A stretch of 64,000 nt of DNA from Hygrophila difformis (lineage: Eukaryota > Streptophyta > Magnoliopsida > Lamiales > Acanthaceae): the NCBI GenBank assembly GCA_030278955.1, contig JAOANR010000006.1, positions 27,752,101-27,816,100 of the forward strand. Direction: 5' to 3'. The number at the start of each line of letters is the position of its first letter. Within the stretch, counting starts at the first letter, position 1. Below are positions 42,728 to 53,720 of this stretch, piece after piece. Below the pieces are notes generated by a model. It worked only from the letters and a program-made list of their open reading frames with translations. It ran no database searches and had not been told where the DNA came from. Both the position numbers and the translations under genes were made by a program.

Positions 42728-45700
42728 ATGATAATGGAGGCGGCCGCGCCTCGGCGGTGTTTACTGCTATTGCGGTTTTTGTTAACCATCGGATTTGCGG
42801 TGGATGTCCGGGCGCAGGTCTCAACTACTAATGCTACCATCGATCCTGCTGAAGGTGCGGTAAATTTCGCTCTCATGGGCTTAATTTCTGGCTGAATTGT
42901 TTATGTAGTCTGACAACTTGATTGCTCGGTTTTCCTTGATTATTTTTACTGGATTGGTGTTATACTTGTTGCTATAATGGCGTCCTCTGCCGCTCTGCGT
43001 AGTTGAATAGTTCGTTCCATATAACTTATAAAGAGCTTCTAATAACGAGCAAATTTCATTGATTCGGAGTTGGCAGAAAATCGGAAGAGTTAGGAAGATT
43101 CTCATTGCTACACATGCAGTTTAAGTATATTTAATCTTTATTGTAAATTATTACTACTTGTTTTTCACCTTTTCTTTCTTCTTTTTTCTTTTGCAAAAAA
43201 TTCAATCTGCAGAAAGAGCTTTGAACACTATGTTTGGACGATGGGGAATTTCAGCTACTAAGCAATGGAACATTAGCGGCCAATTATGCAGTGGTGCTGC
43301 GATTGACTCAACTCCAATTGGAGACATGAATCCGGGAATTAAGTGCCGATGCAACTTCAATGGTGACACCACCTGCCACATTACTGCTCTGTAAGTAAAT
43401 GCCGATGAGGCAACTAACAGAACCCGCAGAAAATACTATATTTATTATTTAGACAAATTTCAAGACTCGTTAAAGTCTCAGCACCAGCTTTCATCTTTTT
43501 CTGTCCTACTCTCGTAGGTATTTTGCATAGTTTGACGTGGTCCAAGCGGTAAAGATCTAATGACATGTACCTTTTTAAAAAATTTACAGGAAAGTTTATG
43601 AATTGGATGTTTCTGGTCCCATTCCAGATGAACTTTGGAATTTGACTTATCTAGATGATCTGTAAGTTTGATTCCTGTATTGGTTTCTGCCTGATGTAGT
43701 ATCATATAGAGCATCTACTTTGTACAACCTTGCCAATAAGTACTTTGACTTTTATATTTGGTATGGGAATTGCACACACGTGTGTGTATCCTGAGATTTT
43801 GTGAATCAAAGTAGCAACTTACTGCTCTGATTTCTGTCAGAAATTTGGCCCGAAATTATTTGACTGGTCCACTTCCTGCGGCGATTGGCCGTCTTACTCG
43901 CATGCAGTACTTGTATGTTGTCTTCCTCTATCATACTTTCCTTTTTTCTTTTTCTCCTCGTTTTAAAAGTTTCTAATGTAACTTGATCTGCAGTTAACAC
44001 TGTATGCATGGAAAAGCATCAAGCTTGTTTGTGTGTGTTTTCCTTTGTTTGGACTTTGGATACATATGAGAACCATGTATTTTTTTTTCTTTGTGATTTT
44101 CTTAGGACCTTTGGCATCAATGCATTATCAGGGGAGGTTCCCAAGGAACTTGGCTTGCTGACAAATTTGATATCATTGTGAGTCTTTACTTTTTGATGAA
44201 TGAAGTCCAACCAACATAAACTTCGTTTGGGCAAGAGTATAGTAATGTAAAACTCTTGAATCTTGGAAATTGGAAATTCCTCCATGTAGAGATCTTGAAT
44301 AGTAATGAAGCGTTATTTATCTATTAAGTGCTTGTATGCAGGGCATTTGGCGTAAACTATTTCAATGGCACTTTACCATCAGAACTGGGGAACCTGACAA
44401 GATTAAATAAACTGTAGGCAATGCTGTTGCATTCCACCTTTCTGCGAAGTTCACTAAAGTGCAATCCTATAGCTTTATTTATTTATTTATTTACGTGGAT
44501 AACATTTTTTTACATGCTCAACTACCTATGGAACCTAAGAAGACACTGTCTAAGTTATTGTAACTTTCCCAGCTGCCTGTTTTGATGCATGCTTTGTATA
44601 TTATCATGCAGCAACAACCTGAACTTCTGTCTGTTTCCAATTTGAAGGATTTTATGAGTTTTATGAGTTCAAAGTAAACTTATTACTACTAATCCCTGGT
44701 TTTATCTGTCTGTACATCATATATCATGATCCACATATGGTTCATTTAGTACATCCTGATTTATCCTTTTGTTGAAAGCAGCTCCTCCATTCACTAGGTG
44801 TAAATTAGAAATTTCTTTTACTTCTTGACAGATACTTTGTTAGTGCTGGATTAAGTGGTCCGATACCTAGAACATTTGCTCGTCTACAGAGCTTGGAGAT
44901 ATTGTAAGAGAATTGATACATGAAAAATATACTTCGCTTTCTTCTAGCCTGACTAATAATTAGTAATTATTTGATTTCTTGAATTTCAGATGGGCAACAG
45001 ATAATGAGTTGACGGGGCAGGTACCTGATCTTATTGGAAATTGGTCAAGCATCAAACAACTGTGAGACTAAACACCACTATCTTTAAATATGAATCATGG
45101 ATGATATTATTCAACTTCCTCCTAACTAATAACATAAACAATTCCATGCCAATGAAGAATGTGCCCTCTAGATATTGTTTGAGCTTCTTAGCTTTATTGT
45201 CTATGACCAGCTTTCTCAAATATTTTTCCAGATGGTTACAAGGCAATTCACTTCAAGGCCCAATCCCACAGTCATTTTCCAATTTAACCTCTTTGGAAGA
45301 CTTGTCTGTGTTATAGTTCTTCTTTTTTGTATATTCATATTAACCATTTGCTTCGTTGTCTTTAAATGCGTTGCTAAGATGGTTTTTTTATTTGAATGTG
45401 ACGTTTAGGAGAATATGTGATTTATCTGATGGGAACTCTTCATTGGATTTCCTCAGAAATATGAATTATCTATCAATCTTGTAAGTATATGAAATCAAAT
45501 TCTTATTGTAGAACTACTTCTTTTCACCTTTTACTTGGTAAGTTCCAAACATGATTTCGTTTTGGCAGAATGTTGCGAAACAATAACATCTCCGGTTCCA
45601 TACCTTCACATTTTAGTACATTTCAGAGTATGACACTGTTGTAAGTTTCTGACCGCCAATGGCTATTACTATAGCCTAACATATTTTTGCCTTGAGGACA

Positions 45701-48700
45701 CACAAAAAACCAAACTAAAAATGGTTAAATGAGCTTAAAGTTATTTCCCTCTTATATGCTTCAACATTCAACACTCCAATTAATAAGGTAATTTTCATGT
45801 TTCAGGGATTTAAGCTTCAACAGTTTGACAGGAGAAATTCCAGATTCACTTTTCAATCTCAATTCTCTCACAAACTTGTAATTTACCATGAAATACTCAT
45901 GGCTGTGTGTTGTGTTTCTCAGACTCCATCTTTTAGTTGCTTGGTCAACCAACAGAAGAGCGTAATAAAATGACAAACTTGTGTTTATCTTCTGTTCAAT
46001 TTCCAGGTTTCTTGGTAATAACAAGTTAACTGGGGCACTTCCATCAGGCAAGAGTCCACGTCTCCGATATATGTCAGTATGCATACATTGCTTATTTATT
46101 TCATTTTATCTATTATCTCATACCTAAAATTGTTTTGACCTCAATGTTTTGTGTTTGTGCCGAATTCTTATGTAATATACTTGGGAAAATTGCATGCTAG
46201 ATACTAGGAGATTCATGGTTTGGTTGAAAAGTACCAAAAACCCTTAATCAGTATACCACTTCATTAAAAAGAAATTCTCGGGGTTTGTATGGGTTGATAT
46301 GTTGTATACCAAATTCTAGTTCGAATCATTTTTATTGAATGAAAATCACTACCCCAGCTTTATATAAACTTTGGTATAGAAATATGGGACTGTGATGTGT
46401 AAACAACGACAGTTTTATACCATAGTCAGTAGCTAGATATGGATAAGGGGGCATGGAATACATATGATGAGCTACAACAATGATGAGCTACAACAGTTGT
46501 AAAAGATACTACTGAGTCTATCAATTAGTGATTTGAATTGGAGTTTCTTAATTACAATGGATAAAAGAAGACTTGAATAATGTTTTATAGAAACTAATTA
46601 GTGGGATGTATTCAATTCAGACTCTGTAGTATTTTTTTGGACTTTTAAAGTTGGGGTATATTCAATTTACATTTTAAAAGATCTTTAAATTTTTTTTGAG
46701 GTATTCAATACAGATTTTAAAAAGTATTTAAAAATTTTGAGGTATTCAACAATCTATGTAATTTAAATCGTTATAGATTTTAATGGATTCTCTTAAAAAA
46801 TTTAACTAAACAAAATCTCTCTAAATAATCCAAGATTTCTAAAAGTCTCTCAAATTCTACATGGAGTCTACACAAAATCAATCGACTCTACATATGGACT
46901 TTCTAAATCTACCAACTTTTTAAAAACCATAGAAGTCTCAATTGAATACACCCCCTAAGGTCACATGATCATTACGAAGGATTCATCAATACACACTTGA
47001 TTCTCTCTCTCTCTCTCTCTCATTTTTTCTTCTCTTTTTCATGCAGAGATTTATCATACAATGAATTAGCAGGAAGCTTTCCAACTTGGGTCAGTGAACA
47101 GAACTTACAACTGTATGATCATATAAACCCCAATCTTTCTGCACTCTTAATTTGTCTCTTTGTCAGTGTATGCTAAATATTTTTTTTAATGTATTTATTT
47201 TATGTTGATTTAGCTCATGCCTATATCATTCTACTCTCTTTGGCATAGGAATTTGGTTTCAAACAACTTCACTATTGACAATTCTAATGGCAGGTAAAGT
47301 TACAAATGAGTACGCAAAGCCTGATACATTTCTTACATTATCATTTAAACTATAATTGACCCTTTCCTTCCTTGAAGTGCTTTGCCTTCTGGATTGAATT
47401 GTCTTCAAAGAAATTTTCCTTGCTTTCGAGGATCGCCTATTTGTAAGTGATACAAATCTATTATGATCTATTCAAAGATGATAGATAGGTGAGGTTTTAG
47501 TGTTATGAGCATGGTTTCCTATTGATTATTTCATTTTTTTTCCCTTTTTGGTATAATGGCCATTACAACTATTTACAAATAATGTGTACTCTTTTTTATA
47601 AAGTGAATATGAATAGATGAGATATAAAAGATGTGTCATCTAATGGCTGCAGTAAGGTCATCACCGTCCTGCAAATTGTTTGTTGATAACCAAATTGCTG
47701 TTCCAATATATGCACGCCACCTTTTTCCTCTACACATAAAATAATTTGTTGCTTTTATATTTTACTTTAAGAACAAGATTGAGCCCGTGTAACATGTGTT
47801 CTGCCTCACTGTAGTTATGTTACCAAAGCATAAAGAGGAATCAGCATTTTTTCAACTGCTGGGTAACAAGTATTCAACAATTACTTACTACATTCTTCAA
47901 CAGTTAATTTAACACATTAAAGACTTCTTCATTCATTTAAACAAGTCTGTTGAACGTGTTAAATAGTTGTTTAACTCAATAAATACATTGGTAAACAATT
48001 ATGCCTATTGAGTTAACCAATTGTGCATTCAAGTTAAGCAAGCCTGTTGAATGTGTTGGATAGCTCATGTGTTTCAACAATTATTGAACACTTTCAACAT
48101 CTCTTCATTCAGGTTAAGCTGTTGTTTAAAATGAACTAGGACATGTTTAGCATGATGAGTTGTTTAATCAGTTATGTTGAATGCATTATGCATTCAGCAC
48201 CCTTACCATTGTTGTTCTGTCTCAAATGATCAAACAAAGACATATTAGTCAGCATGCTATGGTTACATTACAGCATCAAGTTTTGCTCATCCTTTTACAA
48301 TTTACCAAGCATTGATGACCTGTAGATTCCAGCATTGCAATTAAATGTGGTGGTCCTCAGATTAGGACTTCGGATCAAGTTTTATATGAGAGGGAAGATG
48401 AAACCCTTGGTCCTGCAACATATTACATGACGGGGACTGGCAGATGGGCTGTGAGTAATATTGGCCTGCCGACTTCTAGCCCTAACCCGGCATATAGAAC
48501 CTCCACCTTGTCACAGTCTACAAATACTTTGGATTCAGAGCTGTTCCGAACTGCTCGAATTTCGACAGGATCCTTAAGATACTATGGCTTGGGCCTAGAA
48601 AATGGTAACTACACCGTGACGCTCCAATTTGCAGAGACAGTAATTGTAGGAACACGGACATGGAAGAGCGTTGGGCGGCGAATTTTTGACATATATGTCC

Positions 48701-51620
48701 AGGTCTGTATTAAATTAATTGAAACCTTGGTCAATGTGGATTTTTATATTAGTCTCGTTCAAATATACCGTTTGGTTTGATATTGATGTCATAAGCTTCT
48801 TCATCAAGTTGGAAGCCCTCCTTTTTCATCATCCAAAAAAAATGCATCACATAATGTCAAGCTTGGAACTAAATATGTTCCATTTTGATAGTTGAACAAT
48901 ATGCTAGCATTATCCAGGTACAACTTCAGAATTTGACTGAAGTATTACTGCATTAGATCAACAAGCTAACCCAAAAGGTTAACATTTGATGTTTTTGTTG
49001 CAATAATTGATGTTGTTATTGTTAATAATGATTTTATTCCTACCTAAATAAACATTGGATTATTCCTATGCCCTGCATATGCATCTACTGTTATCCACAT
49101 AACTTTCTCATCCTTGAAGGAAGCTCATTAATCTGATGTTTTGGCTTTAGAAGCATAACACATATATATTTGATTATTTTCTCCATATTCTTTTTCTTTG
49201 TTTAATGACTACGTTTGATGTACTCCAGGGAAATTTGGTGGTGAAAAATTTCAACATTACAAGAGAAGCTGGTGGGAACTCCTTACGAGCTGTTGTGAGG
49301 CAATTCACAGTTGAGGTGTTGGAGAACCATCTTGACATTCATCTGTTTTGGGCAGGAAAAGGGACTTATAGTGTACCTATTCAAGGTACATATGGGCCCT
49401 TGATTTCAGCAATAAGTGCCACACCAAGTATGTTCCAATTATGAAGCAGGACATTCCTTGGCCGTTTGATGATTGTTTTCTTTATTCCCATGGCAATTAT
49501 TATTATTTTTTTAATTTTTTTTTTTTTACAGATTTTATTCCAACAGTTTCCAACAAACCCCCTGGTGGGAACAGGAACATGACTGGTTTGATTGTAGGGA
49601 TTGTTGTCGGTGTCGCAGCTGCGAGTTTGCTTTGCCTCTTAGCAGTATACATTATGTTCTGGAGAAGAAAGAAACAGAAAAATGTTGAGGATGAAGGTAA
49701 CAAAAATAATTCAGAAAAATGATTATTTTCTTACTCCCTTTACATTACACATTTAATGTGGTGAGGAATAGTTATGAGCCTCCTTGTTTAGAGGCATGCA
49801 AACATGCAACTAAGAGCCTGCCTATGCTAGCAATTCAAAAATTGGAAGTCATGAATTCATAGGTTTTAATGTTGCCCTCCTCCTTTTCATTATGAGTATT
49901 CTATGATGCAAAACTCATGTATGTTACCTTCTGTGAGACTGCAGAGATCTTGGGTATTGAGGCTCGACCTCACATGTTCAGTTTTGGTGAACTTAGAGCC
50001 GCAACGGATGGCTTTGATCCTTTCAATAAGCTTGGAGAGGGTGGATTTGGGCCTGTTTACAAGGTAAATACTCTTTCTAATTTGAAGCTTAGAAACATAA
50101 TGACTGCTGAATGTGGTTCATTCATGACATGATTAAGAAAACTAATGTGTGAAAATGAATCTGGAATAAGTACCTTCACCATGTTCAGTTTGTGTTTGTG
50201 TTCCTGTATCAAAACAATCCAATGGTATGAAATTATCATGTCACTCGTACCAAACTGAAACATTAATCACTGGCCAATAGGGAACACTTGGAGATGGGAG
50301 AGCAGTTGCTGTCAAACAGTTGTCTGGGGCATCACATCAAGGGAATAACCAGTTTGTTGCGGAGATAGCAACTATTTCTTCTGTACAACACCATAACCTT
50401 GTTAAACTTTATGGTTGCTGCATCGAGGGAGATAAAAGGTTACTTGTTTATGAGTACCTTGAGAACAGGAGTCTTGACAAACTACTGTTCAGCACCAGTA
50501 AGCAACACTTTTATAGCTTTGTTCCTACTGTATTGTACACGAGGGAATTTCTGCATTGGCAATTGAATTGAGTTCATGTGGATTAAGCAGGAGGTAGAAC
50601 TGTGTTCCTTGACTGGGGAATGCGCTATGACATATGTTTGGGAGTAGCTAGGGGTCTTGCATATCTCCACGAGGAATCTCAACTTCGAATTGTTCACAGA
50701 GATGTGAAGGCTAGTAACATTCTGCTTGATTCTGACCTCACCCCTAAAATATCAGATTTTGGCTTGGCCAAATTGTACGATGACAATAAGACACATATAA
50801 GCACCCGAGTTGCTGGCACAATGTAAGATTGAAAGAGTTATTCACCTCTTTCTTGAGCCCTTCTTATCCACTGCAACAAAAGTAATTACATGATTCCCTT
50901 TTCTTTAGTTCAGTGGATATCTTGCACCGGAATATGCCATGCGCGGGCATCTTACTCAAAAGGCGGACACATTCAGCTTTGGTGTTTTAGCCCTTGAGAT
51001 CATCAGTGGAAGGTCAAACTCTGACACAAGTTTGCCAGACGAAATGATATATCTCCTAGAATGGGTATGTTGCTCCAACTTGAGCCATGTTTGCATTACC
51101 GCCTTTTTTTTAAAAAAAAAAAATAAATAAATAAATAAATTAACTCTTAACATACATTGTATTTCAGGCTTGGAACCTTCATGAAAATAACAGTGTGACC
51201 GAGCTGGTGGACCCAACTCTAGATGAATATAATGAAAATGAAGTATTAAAGATCATTAATGTAGCCCTTCTATGCACTCAAGCATCCCCTGGTTTGCGAC
51301 CTGCAATGTCTCGCGTCGTGGCCATGCTCTCTGGTGACATTGAGGTAGCTTCAGTCACCACACGGCCTGGGTATATAAGTGATTGGAGGTCCAAAGATGC
51401 AACCACCTTCATGTCAGCCAACAAGGATGCCTTAACATCAACCTTCATGTCGGCCAACAAGGATGCCTTAACATCAAATGCAAGTACCAGCAATACGAAT
51501 ACTACCAGTAGCACAACCATTGTAACTGATACGAATACTACGACTAGCATAACCATGTTACCTGATCCTTCGTCTTCCCCTGACGATTCTACCAAGCCCA
51601 TGCTTGAGGATCATTATTAG
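42728..51620 (+). CDS. LRR-malectin receptor-like Ser/Thr kinase (LRR-VIII-2 type), 24 exons
   Basis: Predicted plasma-membrane receptor kinase. Inferred exons: 42728-42854, 43213-43390, 43590-43661, 43841-43912, 44106-44177, 44342-44413, 44832-44903, 44990-45061, 45232-45303, 45409-45480, 45569-45640, 45806-45877, 46007-46072, 47047-47112, 47249-47293, 47378-47442, 48326-48702, 49229-49427, 49532-49696, 49945-50063, 50281-50497, 50591-50822, 50914-51064, 51168-51620. All junctions are GT-AG, and the total is 3,180 bp (1,059 residues), in frame throughout. Ten consecutive exons are exactly 72 bp, one LRR each. Order: signal peptide (about 1-29, ...DVRA/Q), Cys-rich cap, LRRs (about 100-400), malectin-like domain (about 425-610, [12 protein letters not shown]), membrane span (about 632-658), kinase with [28 protein letters not shown] and APE, then a Ser/Thr-rich tail. 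It is an RD kinase with no key residue lost. It resembles the Arabidopsis At1g56140 group. The start is the first in-frame ATG giving a signal peptide; a second ATG is at codon 3. Confidence 0.93.
46601..46955. mobile_element. TATTCAATT-type MITE in intron 13 of the receptor kinase
   Basis: Ends GTGGGATGTATTCAATTC and CAATTGAATACACCCCC, about 355 bp. The interior phrases (GAGGTATTCAA, AAAGTCTCTCAAATTCTACA, GAGTCTACA) match the reverse complement of 11989-12545. TA flanks both sides, but the true TSD is not certain. Confidence 0.65.
47002..47021. repeat. (CT)n microsatellite near the acceptor of exon 14
   Basis: About nine CT units followed by a pyrimidine tract ending in TTTTTCATGCAG at the exon 14 acceptor, so it may serve as an extended polypyrimidine tract. 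Confidence 0.8.
51408..51478 (+). repeat. In-frame tandem repeat in the kinase C-terminal tail
   Basis: Two copies of a 36-bp unit encoding [12 protein letters not shown], differing by a synonymous G/A, just before the Ser/Thr-rich tail. The reading frame is kept. Confidence 0.85.
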
Positions 51621-52521
51621 TGAGGGCAGATGAGAACATGAGTAATTAATGCTTGTGGGTTTTGTGGAATTTGTTCGTTGTTTGATGATCGAGTAGTCAT
51701 GATATGTTGAGTCCTATTTTTGTAACAACTAGTATTACCGCGGGAATGTGAAAATCATGAATAAAAAATCGAATTTAACAAATAAAATTGCTCAACTTTA
51801 TTATGTAGATTACATGAATACTTGTATACATTGTACAACTTAAACTATTTAAATTATTTTATGTAGATTACATGAATACATGTATACATTGTACAACGTA
51901 GATTTTCCCAAGCTACTTAAACAATTTTCATCATTACATGAATACATGTATACCTGTATACATTGTACAACAACCGAACAATAGACAATATGCCACTACC
52001 AATAATTTACATATTACAATTTAGTGACTTAAAAATATTATACTATAAATAATAGTCTAAAAGGATAAAAAAAATATGAAAATAAAAGACTGTCTATTTA
52101 CGGCTCTAATGCAATACATGGGCATATAAAGTACAGGAATCACAGTTGCACACGTTAATTGATTATTAATATTTTTTCACCCTAAGACCTTGTGAAATTA
52201 GAAATTTCACAAAGATGTAGATATTTCCAAATTAAATTAGAAAAATATAAAAAAAATACTCTTGTGAATTAAAATTTAGAAATGATTTTTCAAAAAATAT
52301 TATTGAATATACCATCATCACGAATTTTATAATAATATGATTTTGTGTGATGTATAAGCATAGTTTGATCAACTCATGCCATTTATATAATTTAGTAAAT
52401 CTATCTAATACAAATATTTGTAATCTATTGATGAATAAATTAAAATTTTTAAATATATTAAACATAATTTCAATTTACAAAGTATCTGTTAAGAATAATA
52501 ACAAATATTAAAATTATTTTA
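51621..52521. other. 3' flank of the receptor kinase
   Basis: Probable 3' UTR followed by AT-rich sequence without a gene. Poly(A)-signal-like AATAAAA occurs at 51759 and 51780. A repeat cluster at 51790-51971 is listed separately. The ACTAGTATTACCGCGGG word at 51729 resembles a reversed Helitron end but lacks a proper hairpin. Confidence 0.4.
51790..51971. repeat. Three diverged copies of a TGTATACATTGTACAAC repeat
   Basis: ATTACATGAATAC-TGTATACATTGTACAAC occurs three times (about 51808, 51866 and 51935). The third has an extra TACCTG. Each contains the self-complementary words TGTATACA and TTGTACAA. Confidence 0.75.
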
Positions 52522-52559
52522 ATAATAAATATAATATCAACCGATAATTTTTTTGCTAC

Positions 52560-53113
52560 CACTACAAGAAAATTGCCGTAGGCAACGACCAGAGGCAAGG
52601 AAATAAATTTTCCTCGCCTGCAGGCGAGGACGTAGGCGACGAAACAATAAATTCTTCGCCTACAGAAATTTGATTTTAAATTTATTTTAATAATAAATAT
52701 AATATTAACCGATAAATTTTTTGCTACCACTACAAGAAAATTGCCGTAGGCAACGACCAGAGGCAAGGAAATAAATTTTCCTCGCCTGCAGGCGAGGACG
52801 TAGGCGACGAAACAATAAATTCTTCGCCTACAGAAATTTGATTTTAAAATTATTTTTTATTTTTAACATTTGCTGACAAATGGAGCGATGAATTAAATTT
52901 TCTTGGCCCTGGGGCGATGAATGTGGGGAGGAGAAGGGCATCGTCGCTTCCCCTCCAAATCAATTTAACTCAACTTCCGCCAATACACAACCAAATCTTC
53001 AAATTCATTCAGTTTCCCTCTCTGCCTGCCCTCATCCTCGAAGAAGCCCGCCACAGAGAAAGCGCCTGCGTAGGAGAAGAAGAAGTCGGGAAGGAAGGGA
53101 ATTTTTTGTAGTA
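52560..53113. mobile_element. CACTA-like non-autonomous element with duplicated 5' end
   Basis: CACTACAAGAAAATTGCC occurs at 52560 and again at 52728, followed each time by the same GTAGGCGACGAA/TTCTTCGCCTAC subterminal words; the tandem period is 168 bp (about 52522-52689 and 52690-52857). A degenerate opposite end AATTTTTTGTAGTA lies at about 53101-53113. The GC-richer middle (52915-53095) is unlike the flanks and may be a captured gene fragment. No TSD was found. Confidence 0.55.
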
Positions 53114-53330
53114 TTTTTTTTATTTATAATAATTAATGAAATTAAATTATTTAAAGTGAATTTCCAATTAAATTTGGTTCTCTTATATTTTGAAAGTGCA
53201 TTATGCTTCATATATCTAATATATATAAATACAAAGCAAGTTACTGTTTGAAGGAATAGTAATTATGTCCTTGTTCTTCCCATTTTGCCCTTGCTTGTGT
53301 ATTTGTTTCGGCTCTGTATTCCTTTGGCAA

Positions 53331-53720
53331 TTACTCACCCCTCGTCCCCCAAATCGATTTGAACGACTTCCTTAGGTTTCTGCGGTGGTTTCTGTCGATC
53401 TGCTTCCGGTCGCCCTTGCCAGGTTGCCAGTGTGCTTCGTTGTTTCCGTTTTTGCGACGTCGGCCGTCTCTCTTGGGCACACCATTCCGTTTCGTTTCAT
53501 CCCGCCGTCGCAGCCGCGACGCCAATGTCTCTTCGAAACAGCCACTGCTCTTCACCGTCGATTCCCCCAATCAAGGTTCGCCGTTCATTTCCGCTCGTCC
53601 TGCCTAAAATTAGGGTTCTGCTAGGCCGGGCTTCACTTATTGCCTTATTTTTTCAGCTCATTCTGCCTGTCCTGCTACTGTAGCCCTAGGTCCCATTCCA
53701 ACGCCCATTTGTCTGAAGGG
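53331..53720 (+). other. GC-richer block near Helitron 5' end, probable leader exon or captured fragment
   Basis: Relatively GC-rich, with several overlapping short frames in different phases, and a splice-donor-like AAG/GT at about 53576. It could be the Helitron gene's 5' leader or a captured plant gene piece. The protein identity is not recognisable. From 53720 to 56700 I see only AT-rich, intron-like sequence. Confidence 0.35.

Noticed and set aside
45041..45408. Frames overlapping receptor-kinase exon 9
   Set aside because: They run through intron sequence; the 72-bp LRR exon with GT-AG borders in another phase explains the region.
51728..51750. Reverse-oriented Helitron 3' end (ACTAGTATTACCGCGGG)
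   Set aside because: The hairpin that should lie next to CTAGT is not convincing and no matching 5' end was found on that strand.
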